Shown: positions 8,829-17,118 of the stretch, in pieces
How the letters are laid out: each line of letters opens with the position of its first letter
Numbering within the stretch: position 1 is the first letter of the stretch
Assembly (NCBI RefSeq): GCF_900188175.1
Contig: NZ_FZOQ01000007.1
Location: 124,001-188,000, forward strand
Length of the DNA: 64,000 nucleotides
DNA from: Pontibacter ummariensis
Lineage (GTDB): Bacteria > Bacteroidota > Bacteroidia > Cytophagales > Hymenobacteraceae
Reading direction: 5' to 3'
Program-made: the position numbers and the translations under genes
The notes under the pieces: generated by a model
What the model was told of the DNA's origin: nothing
Databases searched by the model: none
Seen by the model: only the letters and a program-made list of their open reading frames with translations

Positions 8829-9758
8829 ATGACCAAAGACCTACGCATCGTGTTTATGGGAACGCCCGACTTTGCGGTGCCTACCCTCCAGACACTTGTT
8901 GAGCATAAGTATACTATAGTAGCCGTAATCACTGCCCCTGATAAGCCAGCAGGGCGCGGCCAGAAAATACAGCAGTCCCCTGTAAAGGAATACGCCGTGT
9001 CGCAAGGCATCCCGGTGCTACAGCCGACCAACTTAAAGTCAGAAGCCTTTCTCGAAGAATTGCGCAGCTATAAAGCTAACCTGCAGATCGTGGTGGCTTT
9101 CCGGATGCTGCCGGAAGTGGTTTGGGCTATGCCGGAGTTAGGTTCCTTTAATATCCACGCCTCCCTGCTACCGCAGTACCGAGGCGCGGCGCCCATTAAC
9201 TGGGCCATCATTAATGGGGAAAAAGAAACAGGGGTAACTTCTTTCTTTCTGAAACACGAGATCGATACCGGCGATCTAATTTTCCAGGAACGCGTGCCGA
9301 TACTGGAGGAGGATGACTTCGGAAGTTTGTATGAGAAGCTGAAGTATGAAGGAGCTAAGCTTGCCCTGCGTACGGTGCAGGCCATTGAACGGGATGAGGT
9401 ACAGCCACGGCCACAAGTTGTTTCAGCCGAGACAAAACACGCCCCCAAGATCTTTAAAGACACCTGTGAAATAAACTGGAACCAACCGGCGCAACAGGTC
9501 AGGAACTTTATCCGAGGTCTCAGCCCCTACCCTGCCGCCTGGACAAAGCTGAACGGAAAGGCTTTTAAGCTTTTCAAAGTAGAGGCACTGCCAAACACCG
9601 CTTATGAATTAGAACCTGGGCAGGTACAGACAGACAATAAGACTTTTCTACATATCCAAACAGCCTCTGGTGCCATAGCAGTGCATGACCTGCAAATGGA
9701 GGGTAAGAAGCGCATGCCTGTAGCGGATCTGCTCAGGGGATACAACTTTAACACTTAG
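8829..9758 (+). CDS. fmt: Methionyl-tRNA formyltransferase
   Basis: 309 residues. It formylates the initiator methionyl-tRNA using 10-formyltetrahydrofolate. The N-terminal formyltransferase domain starts 'RIVFMGTPDFAVPTL' and contains 'SFNIHASLLPQYRGAAPIN' around residues 97-118 with the catalytic Asn-His, plus the 'TGVTSF' and 'DTGD' loops. The C-terminal OB-like domain begins near residue 205. It sits between namZ and folA with gaps of 3 and 4 bases. Confidence 0.97.
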   Translation: MTKDLRIVFMGTPDFAVPTLQTLVEHKYTIVAVITAPDKPAGRGQKIQQSPVKEYAVSQGIPVLQPTNLKSEAFLEELRSYKANLQIVVAFRMLPEVVWAMPELGSFNIHASLLPQYRGAAPINWAIINGEKETGVTSFFLKHEIDTGDLIFQERVPILEEDDFGSLYEKLKYEGAKLALRTVQAIERDEVQPRPQVVSAETKHAPKIFKDTCEINWNQPAQQVRNFIRGLSPYPAAWTKLNGKAFKLFKVEALPNTAYELEPGQVQTDNKTFLHIQTASGAIAVHDLQMEGKKRMPVADLLRGYNFNT

Positions 9759-9762
9759 CCTT

Positions 9763-10248
9763 ATGGTTTCCATCGTTGTCGCCGCAGCAGAAAACAATGC
9801 TATCGGTAAGAATAATGACCTTATCTGGTATCTGCCTGCTGATCTGAAGCATTTTAAGCGTCTCACCATGGGGCACCCTATCCTGATGGGGCGCAAGACC
9901 TACGAGTCTATTGGCAAGCCCTTACCAGGCCGCACGTCTATTATTATCACCAGCCAGGAGGACTACAAAGCCACGGGATGCATTGTGGTGCATTCTGTTG
10001 AAGAAGCCATACAGAAAGGCAAAGCGCTTGACGAGGATATTTGCATCATTGGCGGAGCAAATATCTATAAACAGTCTTTGCATTTAGCAGACACCGTGTA
10101 TCTCACGCGGGTGCATGGTATTTTTGAAGGGGATGTCTTTTTTCCGGATTTAAAAGACCAAGACTGGAAAGTAGTGGAGCAAGAACACCACGAGCCAGAC
10201 GATAAGAACAAATACAGCTATACTTTCCTGACATTAAAGCGGAAGTAA
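9763..10248 (+). CDS. folA: Dihydrofolate reductase
   Basis: 161 residues. It reduces dihydrofolate with NADPH and so supplies the folate used by the neighbouring fmt product. Visible motifs are 'AAENNAIGKNNDLIWYLPADLKHF' split over residues 7-30 (with the substrate-binding Asp), 'MGRKTYESIG' and 'GGANIYKQ'. The length is standard. It begins 4 bases after fmt and ends at an intrinsic terminator. Confidence 0.97.
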   Translation: MVSIVVAAAENNAIGKNNDLIWYLPADLKHFKRLTMGHPILMGRKTYESIGKPLPGRTSIIITSQEDYKATGCIVVHSVEEAIQKGKALDEDICIIGGANIYKQSLHLADTVYLTRVHGIFEGDVFFPDLKDQDWKVVEQEHHEPDDKNKYSYTFLTLKRK

Positions 10249-10267
10249 GCTAGTGTAAAACAGAAGA

Positions 10268-10298
10268 GGCTGCCACAACAGGCAGCCCCTTTTGTTTA
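10268..10298 (+). terminator. Terminator of the namZ-fmt-folA operon
   Basis: A 7-bp stem (10268-10274 with 10281-10287), a 6-base loop and a following CCCTTTTGTTT. Confidence 0.75.
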
Positions 10299-10309
10299 TC
10301 TAAGTTGGT

Positions 10310-13300
10310 TTACCGGAGTATGTAGATTTTCCCGTATCCATTCTTGAAAGCATAATCGCCAAAGGTCAGCTTATGCTTCATCTCCTCCTCGCCCTTACGC
10401 ATGATAACTCTATAGAGGTATACGCCATTTGCTAGCTTGTCACCGTACATGTCCGTGCCATCCCAGGCATACGCTGTCTTGTTGTTCCCAATGCGTATCG
10501 GTCCTAGCTCTTCTTTCATGATCTCCTTCACCACTTTACCTGTTACTGTCAGTATCTGAATCTTCATGTGCTCCGGAATTACACTCCCTGTGAGGGTGAA
10601 GATAAAGTTGGTCTTGGTGGAGAAGGGATTGGGAAAAGGATAAAAATTACTCACTTTAGACTCATTATCTACCTCAAAACTGATGCGGTACGGGGAAACA
10701 CCAGAGGCCTTGCCAACGGCGTCCTTTGCTCGTACCTCCATAACATAGGTACCGTTGGACAGCTGCTGCGGCTTGTAATCTAGTTTAAAGTCATTCTTCT
10801 CTGTAGCAGCCGTGTAAGAGACCTCCTGCGGATTGTTCATCAGGGATATCTCCTTTTCCTCGTTTTCAGGCGTTATCAGCACAATGGACATCGTGGCAGG
10901 GTCCTGTAAGAACACATGCCGGTTTTCGTCCTTTACGGTCACGCTAATCAGAGGGCTTGGCGAAACAAGGTCCCCGTCTAGCAGGTGCCGCCCGTCGAAG
11001 GTCACCTCCATGATTGGGTGCAGCTTGGCCTTGACGCTGAAGTTGACCTCATAAATGTTGTTCGTATACTGCTGCTCTGGCTGTAGGCGAGGGTTCACGT
11101 ACAAGCTAAGCTTATAGCTTCCCTCCAATGCCAGGGTAGGCACAGTGTAATCAAAATAAACTGTCTCGTTTGCCCCTACCGGTTTTATTTTGAAACGGGA
11201 TGTTGTGGGCTCCAGGTTGTCTCCGGATACCGTCACTTCTACTGCTAAGGAGTCGCGGAAAGCCGTTCCAGAGACATTCTGAAAGGCCATGGGCACCTTC
11301 ATGCTGCCACGATTTGCCAACTCTGATAGCACCTCGCTGTCTGCCTTCACTAAGTCAGGCCGTATGACCCCCTCCGGCACTTCTTCATATAACACAAACC
11401 ACTCTTTTAACTGCGGTGCCGTTCGGTCAGTAGAGTCGGACACGAAGAGCGACAGCTTTAGGTTAGGATATTGTTTTGCATCAATACCCGTCAGGTCCAT
11501 CACCTTTGAGGCTACTTTAGGCTCCAGCACTTGCTGCCTCCCGGATGGGTCTATGCCAATCAGGCTTAACGTGTACTTGTCATTACCCGCTTTGTAGCGC
11601 TCCACATTGTGGTGCAAGGTCTCCCAGCGTAAGGCTGGCCCAATCTCAACGGAAGTAATGGTGCCTGCCACGTTGTTTGAAAGCAAGGTCTTGGTTAACA
11701 CCACCTCCTGCGAAGTAACAGGCGTAGGATCATCAGAAGAAGCTGTTGCTTCATGTGCCGCCCCTGGCTGAGTTCCTTTTTGCCCAACGATAGCAAAAGG
11801 AGCACCCGTTACCAGCTTATCGATCAGGTTCGAGCCTATACTCCTGAAAGCTGCTTTTACATCTGAAGAGAAATTGCTGAACGGGACTTTATTGATACTT
11901 ACAGCCGCTACATAAAAGCCTGCCGGAACAGCATCTAAAAAGCTTTTGATTTTTGCAACATTAGAAGGATTATTCAGATCGCCTGTGTCATACACATAGG
12001 GGATAGCAGAACAAAACGTTGGTCCTGATAAGCTGGTCACCTTCTCCAGGCTTCTGTTGTCAACCACAACAAAGAAGATGCGCGAGGTGGAAGAACCGGC
12101 GGGGTTGCCACAATACACATGCACTTCCTGCAGCCCGTCGATAAACAGTCCATAGGGGGGAATTGTAAACCGTTTGTCTCCCCCCACGGTTTTAATGTCG
12201 ATGAACATGCGGGTCGGATTAAACTCCCATGTTCGCTTGTCCGCCTTTAGGTTCTCCAGGCCCTCCAGGGTTACATCCTGTAGCTGGGCATAGTGGCTCT
12301 GCGACCAACCTCCCTTCGCCCCGGCGATATGGCGGAAAGAGCTGCTAGCCCATAAAGTGTCTTCCTCTGCTTCATAATGGCTAAAACGAGCCCGCCAATA
12401 ATATACGGTACTATCACTGTTGGCACCCGGCAAAGTAACTTCCCATGTTGGTAAAGCCGCCGCAGTCATGGTTTGCATCTGCCGCAAAGGGCTATTAAAT
12501 GTCGCGGCGGTATCTAACTCAAAGTAAAAGCCTTGTTTGTCAGTTTTCGTGGTCGCCTGCACAGCAAGCTTTACCCTGTTTGTCCCGACTATGCTATACT
12601 TTGCGGGGCTAACCACAGCTAGACCACTGACAGGAAAGTAGTGCTGAAAAGACAGGACGTTGTTGTCCTCCCGTAGCTCTTCTACGGCGTTGGGGCTGTC
12701 CAACATGACCTCGAAGGTATTCATACCCGCAGCGGCCACTCCTTCGTTTGAGAGCCCAAGCTTAACTTGCCTACCTTGAATAACAGGCTCGATGAGCACA
12801 GAATCAGTTAAAAGCACTGTGTTGTCTGCCAACGTTCTCTTGACAGAAACATAAAGAGGATCCGTAATGGCTTTCCCTAGATTCTCTACATCAACTGTGA
12901 CGGTAAAAGTATCAATAGCCGCTGTCATCTGTTCTCCTCCGATGCCCTGCACTGCCCCGTTCCCCTTAAACAAGTAATCAGGCTTGCCCGGGCTGTATAG
13001 TTTAAGCGCGGGGTCCCCTTGCAATACTGTTTCCAACACCATCGCTATGTTCCAGTTGGTATCCCATCCGGGATCATTAACCCGCATAACACGCCTGATC
13101 GTCTCCTTTTGCACCTCTCCCAAGGTTTTACCATAAAATTCAGGATCCTGAAAAGCTACTTTATAGAAGTTATTGCTATACAAGTTTAACGGATAATCGG
13201 CACCTGTGTCTGAGTGCGCAATCCACGCGACAGCCCCTTTATTTGGCGTTAAAAGCCAATCATCACCAAAAGAGACATTGTTTGGCAGAAAAGCATTCGC

Positions 13301-15352
13301 GCCTCCGCACCCATTCATCAACATGATGGGGTACTTCCCTTTATTATTATAACCGTTTACTGAAACAGACGCAAAACCAATATTAAGGTCAGTAGTCGTT
13401 GGTGATCCATGTCCAAAAAAAGTTATGAGGGACACCCCCCTGTTTACTTCCTCTGTCACGTTTAAAGTTTCCACATATTCACTAATATTCTGCCTATACT
13501 TTTCAATGACGTTTGCACCCAGCAATGGTCCCCTAACTATGCTGGCATATTCTTTCATCCAAGTAGCAAACAGACGAATAAGAGATGCTGATGTTCCTCC
13601 ACTTAACTGTAAAATGTTCTTACGCCAAGCTTCGCCCTCTTTTGCAGCCTCATACTCTTTTACTTTATTAAGATAATATAAGACCTCTTCTGATGTTGTT
13701 GCGGTAACTCTTCCTACAGGAATGGCAGGCACATAAGAGCTATTCCGGTAATCAGTAGAGAAGAACAGGTCTGATGCCGGGAAAATACCAGTCGGCACCA
13801 GATCAAGCTCATGTACCTTTGGGTGTCGCGCTCCTACTTGATAGTAGCTAAACTTACCGGGATAGAAAGTAAAATAGTAGTCCTGTGAAGCGTACTCCAC
13901 GCCCTTACCAATAATAAAGAGCTGTGTCGGGTGACTCGCCGTGGCCATAAACCGCAACATACGGCGAATGGCATTAGACGAGAACTCTCCGTAATGGAAT
14001 TGGTTCACGACTTGCTCCATCGTAAACAAAAGGGTATCGTAGCCTCCCCCTGCTACCGAAGCCCTGTACTTCGCATACTCAACAGGTACTGGTGCATTAG
14101 TTCCTCCAGCAGGCTTCATTAACCTTTTGTTTGTCAATAGAATGTAGTTATGATCATTCGGGTTAATCTTTCGGAATCTAAGACTAGCTTGACGCTGCTG
14201 AGCAGGCTTTAAAGGTTTGGCAGTGTCTGCTAACAACAATTTGTGTGTCTTATTATCCTGACTTTCTATCACAAAGCCTTTTTTAGATCCTGTTACTTGT
14301 CCAGCAATTCTTACAACGTTAAAGGAATCTGTTACATCAAAGGCAACTGCAGAAGGCGGGGCACTGCTAAACTCAAAGTAAGGATTACTACCTCTGGTTG
14401 AATCAGTATAAAAACTCATTGAAGTACCTGCAAAAACTGTCTTTTGCGGATAGGTTAATATCCCGTATGCAAAACTCACAGAGTTCTGTTGCTTCTGTGT
14501 AGCGGCAGGGTAGACTTGTAATGTTAGATTTCCTTGTGGACTTATATCACTAAATAAGACAGGCTGTGTATCATATGCGTGTCCGTTTATCCCATATTGA
14601 TACGTCCCTAGCTTTCTAAAGCCTCCACTAGGTACTTGAACATTTATATCAATTTTGTGATTTTCATTCCCAACTCCTACTGTTGCATATCTTACCCTTG
14701 GAGCTGGGCCTGTTGTTTCTACATTCGTTATACCTGAAATTGCGTATGTCCGAGGATTTACAGAATAGTGAGAAAAATAGCCTTCCCCTTCATCTAGCCA
14801 TGGCATCCTGGCAAAACTGTCGTAAGCCTTGCCATAATTAAACCGGTCTGTATTAACATATACCGCTTTCTGCAAATGGTACGGCTCGGGCGTTCGTCCT
14901 GCAATGGAAGGGTTTACTTCCCGCATGCGCTTCCCGCCTGTAGGTGCTAAGGTCAGGAAATAAGCAGCTGTGTCGGTGTAGAGGCTATAAAATTGGTGCA
15001 CCTGGTGCGCCGGGTTCTTGTATAGTTCCCGGTCTAAAGCTCCGTCATTACGTTCGCCATAAAACTCCACATAGTCCTGCGGGTCCAGCTTGCCATCGTT
15101 CTCCCCGGCCACATAGATAGACACTTCTTTGCCTCTCCTAAATAGCTGCAGGTGTTTCGGATTAACCCCTCTTAGGCCCAAACTATCTAAAAAGCCATAG
15201 CTAAGGCGATGCAGGCCCGTGTTAACGACTTTGATCTTATAGTAAGTCTTGGAATAGTCTATCCACTCGTTGCCATACACTTCCTGTGCCTGTGCAGAAC
15301 CTGCCATAAGGCCTGCTATCAGCAGTACAAGTACGATAAAAGCTTTCTTCAT
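10310..15352 (-). CDS. porU2: PorU2-type C25 peptidase of the type IX secretion system
   Basis: A 1680-residue exported protein. The start at 15352 gives a clean signal peptide (MKKAFIVLVLLIAGLMAG, cut after AQA). The gingipain-like C25 domain spans roughly residues 400-800: the catalytic His is in 'FFGHGSP' (about His648) and Cys in 'LMNGCGG' (about Cys682). Several Ig/CARDB-like beta domains follow. The last ~90 residues are a type A sorting domain ('PFPNPFSTKTNF' ... 'LANGVYLYRV'). This length and the carried sorting tail fit the PorU2 group rather than the shorter sortase PorU. It is paired with porV2 directly upstream. The part encoded at about 13.1-14.75 kb is much poorer in GC than the ends. 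Confidence 0.85.
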   Translation of the reverse strand: MKKAFIVLVLLIAGLMAGSAQAQEVYGNEWIDYSKTYYKIKVVNTGLHRLSYGFLDSLGLRGVNPKHLQLFRRGKEVSIYVAGENDGKLDPQDYVEFYGERNDGALDRELYKNPAHQVHQFYSLYTDTAAYFLTLAPTGGKRMREVNPSIAGRTPEPYHLQKAVYVNTDRFNYGKAYDSFARMPWLDEGEGYFSHYSVNPRTYAISGITNVETTGPAPRVRYATVGVGNENHKIDINVQVPSGGFRKLGTYQYGINGHAYDTQPVLFSDISPQGNLTLQVYPAATQKQQNSVSFAYGILTYPQKTVFAGTSMSFYTDSTRGSNPYFEFSSAPPSAVAFDVTDSFNVVRIAGQVTGSKKGFVIESQDNKTHKLLLADTAKPLKPAQQRQASLRFRKINPNDHNYILLTNKRLMKPAGGTNAPVPVEYAKYRASVAGGGYDTLLFTMEQVVNQFHYGEFSSNAIRRMLRFMATASHPTQLFIIGKGVEYASQDYYFTFYPGKFSYYQVGARHPKVHELDLVPTGIFPASDLFFSTDYRNSSYVPAIPVGRVTATTSEEVLYYLNKVKEYEAAKEGEAWRKNILQLSGGTSASLIRLFATWMKEYASIVRGPLLGANVIEKYRQNISEYVETLNVTEEVNRGVSLITFFGHGSPTTTDLNIGFASVSVNGYNNKGKYPIMLMNGCGGANAFLPNNVSFGDDWLLTPNKGAVAWIAHSDTGADYPLNLYSNNFYKVAFQDPEFYGKTLGEVQKETIRRVMRVNDPGWDTNWNIAMVLETVLQGDPALKLYSPGKPDYLFKGNGAVQGIGGEQMTAAIDTFTVTVDVENLGKAITDPLYVSVKRTLADNTVLLTDSVLIEPVIQGRQVKLGLSNEGVAAAGMNTFEVMLDSPNAVEELREDNNVLSFQHYFPVSGLAVVSPAKYSIVGTNRVKLAVQATTKTDKQGFYFELDTAATFNSPLRQMQTMTAAALPTWEVTLPGANSDSTVYYWRARFSHYEAEEDTLWASSSFRHIAGAKGGWSQSHYAQLQDVTLEGLENLKADKRTWEFNPTRMFIDIKTVGGDKRFTIPPYGLFIDGLQEVHVYCGNPAGSSTSRIFFVVVDNRSLEKVTSLSGPTFCSAIPYVYDTGDLNNPSNVAKIKSFLDAVPAGFYVAAVSINKVPFSNFSSDVKAAFRSIGSNLIDKLVTGAPFAIVGQKGTQPGAAHEATASSDDPTPVTSQEVVLTKTLLSNNVAGTITSVEIGPALRWETLHHNVERYKAGNDKYTLSLIGIDPSGRQQVLEPKVASKVMDLTGIDAKQYPNLKLSLFVSDSTDRTAPQLKEWFVLYEEVPEGVIRPDLVKADSEVLSELANRGSMKVPMAFQNVSGTAFRDSLAVEVTVSGDNLEPTTSRFKIKPVGANETVYFDYTVPTLALEGSYKLSLYVNPRLQPEQQYTNNIYEVNFSVKAKLHPIMEVTFDGRHLLDGDLVSPSPLISVTVKDENRHVFLQDPATMSIVLITPENEEKEISLMNNPQEVSYTAATEKNDFKLDYKPQQLSNGTYVMEVRAKDAVGKASGVSPYRISFEVDNESKVSNFYPFPNPFSTKTNFIFTLTGSVIPEHMKIQILTVTGKVVKEIMKEELGPIRIGNNKTAYAWDGTDMYGDKLANGVYLYRVIMRKGEEEMKHKLTFGDYAFKNGYGKIYILR

Positions 15353-15395
15353 TTCAGTAACTTTAAGCATGGGTGATTGCTGAAACATTGGTGCT

Positions 15396-16502
15396 TTAAT
15401 TACCAGAGTAGCTCAAGGAAATAACAACTGAGGATGTGTTGGCTCCTCCTACCGTGTTTGCTTCGGAGTAGCTGACACGGGATAAAGCCAAGTCTAAGCT
15501 CAAGCCATTGGTTTTAACTCCAACGCCAAAGTTAGGTTGCATGCTCTTTGCCGTGCCCCCATCAAAGTTAACTGTTTCCTGATAGTTGTTAATTCCTCCA
15601 CGAACATAAACCGTATTGGCATATGCTAGCTCCAAGCCTATGTGAGGATCAAGGGATACAGGCTCAGAACTCAGCAGTACGTTTCGTCTGCCGTCAAAAG
15701 TAAAGTCAAGATCAGTAGCGAGCAGCCCCGAGAGCTTTTCATTGAATTGGAAGAACCGCGCCACTCCGATGACCAGCCTTGGAAGGGTCAGCTCTGCATG
15801 GTTCTCAGGCAGGTCATTGCCTGTTTGCTGGTAGGCCTCCTCCAGCTCCTCCACGTTATGCGTCCAGGCCGTAAAGGTCGTCGTCACATCTTTGGCCATT
15901 AATCCAAACTGCCAGTCCCCCCGCTGCAACTGCGCCCCTACATCCACACCGAAGCCGTAAGCATTGGCGAACTCGCCAACGTTTCTGTAGATGATCTTGG
16001 CGCTGGTCCCTAACTGCAGCCCCTCGATCAGGTTACTCTGGCGGGCATACGACAAAAGCATCGCATAGTCGGCCACAGAAAAGAACCGGATGCTGTCGTA
16101 CTGAATATAACCGTACTCATTTTGCAGCCGACGGGTATCTGCAATGTTATCCACTCCAAGACGGATCACAGAGATTGCCAAAGCACTACTGCTATCCAAT
16201 GGCATGGCGAAACTGGCAAAATCATTTTTCGCGATGCCGGCAAAGAGTTCCGAATGCATCAGGGTGATGTTGTACTTGTCCTTTAGCCGTAGCAGGCCTG
16301 CCGGATTCCAGTAACCGGCAGTCGCGTCATTTGCAATGGCTGTCTGCACGTTGCCCATACTTAAGGCACGCCCGCCCACCCCTACATTTAAAAACTCATT
16401 GCTGTATTTAGGAGTCGATACCTGTGCTGTGGCAACAGACCACGAAATAACAAGCAGCATCACCAATAGGCAGCAAAAGGTAGATCTGATCATACTATTC
16501 AC
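15396..16502 (-). CDS. porV2: PorV/PorQ family outer-membrane protein (PorV2)
   Basis: 368 residues with a signal peptide (cut after 'VATAQ', near residue 27) and a FadL-like barrel of the PorV/PorQ family: 'FLNVGVGGRALSMGNVQTA' and 'GYWNPAGLLRL'. PorV shuttles type IX cargo to the PorU sortase at the cell surface. Here it is 43 bases upstream of porU2 on the same strand, so the two probably work as a pair. The start could also be the ATG at 16493, three codons on. A TAAGTTTG -7 box lies at 16641-16648 on the minus strand. Confidence 0.85.
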   Translation of the reverse strand: MNSMIRSTFCCLLVMLLVISWSVATAQVSTPKYSNEFLNVGVGGRALSMGNVQTAIANDATAGYWNPAGLLRLKDKYNITLMHSELFAGIAKNDFASFAMPLDSSSALAISVIRLGVDNIADTRRLQNEYGYIQYDSIRFFSVADYAMLLSYARQSNLIEGLQLGTSAKIIYRNVGEFANAYGFGVDVGAQLQRGDWQFGLMAKDVTTTFTAWTHNVEELEEAYQQTGNDLPENHAELTLPRLVIGVARFFQFNEKLSGLLATDLDFTFDGRRNVLLSSEPVSLDPHIGLELAYANTVYVRGGINNYQETVNFDGGTAKSMQPNFGVGVKTNGLSLDLALSRVSYSEANTVGGANTSSVVISLSYSGN

Positions 16503-16640
16503 GAAGCGTAAATTCTTAGTTCCTCAACAGCCCTCTTAGCCTTTTGGCAATACAGCCACTTAAGCCGTTACAACACTGCATACCAGGGTTTTGATATAAA
16601 GACAGCATTCAGGAAACCATCTGCTCAATTAGATTTAATC

Positions 16641-16648
16641 CAAACTTA
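16641..16648 (-). promoter_or_regulatory. Possible -7 box for porV2-porU2
   Basis: TAAGTTTG on the minus strand matches the Bacteroidota -7 consensus TAnnTTTG. The matching -33 TTG is weak (CTG at 22 bases), so support is only partial. It would give a leader of about 130 bases. Confidence 0.4.
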
Positions 16649-16722
16649 CTGAATTATAATGATAATTATACAGACTGAATAACCATTAAAAAAAACTAGC
16701 GTAAAGATTTATATACAGTACC

Positions 16723-16753
16723 TTGCTTTACATAGTACCTTATTATATCTTTG
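16723..16753 (+). promoter_or_regulatory. Bacteroidota-type promoter of padR-pspC
   Basis: TTG at 16723-16725, a 20-base spacer, then TATCTTTG at 16746-16753: a full -33/-7 match. Transcription would start near 16760, about 18 bases before the padR ATG at 16778. Confidence 0.7.
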
Positions 16754-16777
16754 CTTCAACATTATAACGGAATCATC

Positions 16778-17116
16778 ATGAAAGTAGAAAACACACAAGT
16801 GCAGATGAGGAAGGGAATTCTCGAATTCTGCATCCTGGAGATAATCTCTCGTGGTGAAGTATATGCGTCCGATATGTTGGAAGAGCTGACAGCGGCCAAA
16901 ATGATCGTTGTGGAGGGTACCCTCTACCCTTTGCTCACCCGCCTCAAGAACGCGTCACTTCTCGACTACAATTGGGTAGAATCCACCTCTGGGCCGCCTC
17001 GCAAGTACTATAAGCTCACCGAAACAGGACGAGAGTTCCTGGAACAGCTCCGGGAAACCTGGTTTGAGCTGGTGGCCTCCACAGAATACATTATCCACAA
17101 CAAGAAAGCGCAGTAA
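16778..17116 (+). CDS. PadR family transcriptional regulator
   Basis: 112 residues forming a winged-helix PadR domain. 'MRKGILEFCILEII' leads into the recognition helix and 'EGTLYPLLTRLKNASLLDY' is the family signature, with the wing at 'GPPRKYYKLTETG'. The ATG at 16778 is placed right behind a good promoter. The stop is 2 bases from the PspC gene, the standard arrangement in which a PadR repressor controls a PspC membrane stress protein and often itself. Confidence 0.93.
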   Translation: MKVENTQVQMRKGILEFCILEIISRGEVYASDMLEELTAAKMIVVEGTLYPLLTRLKNASLLDYNWVESTSGPPRKYYKLTETGREFLEQLRETWFELVASTEYIIHNKKAQ

Positions 17117-17118
17117 CT

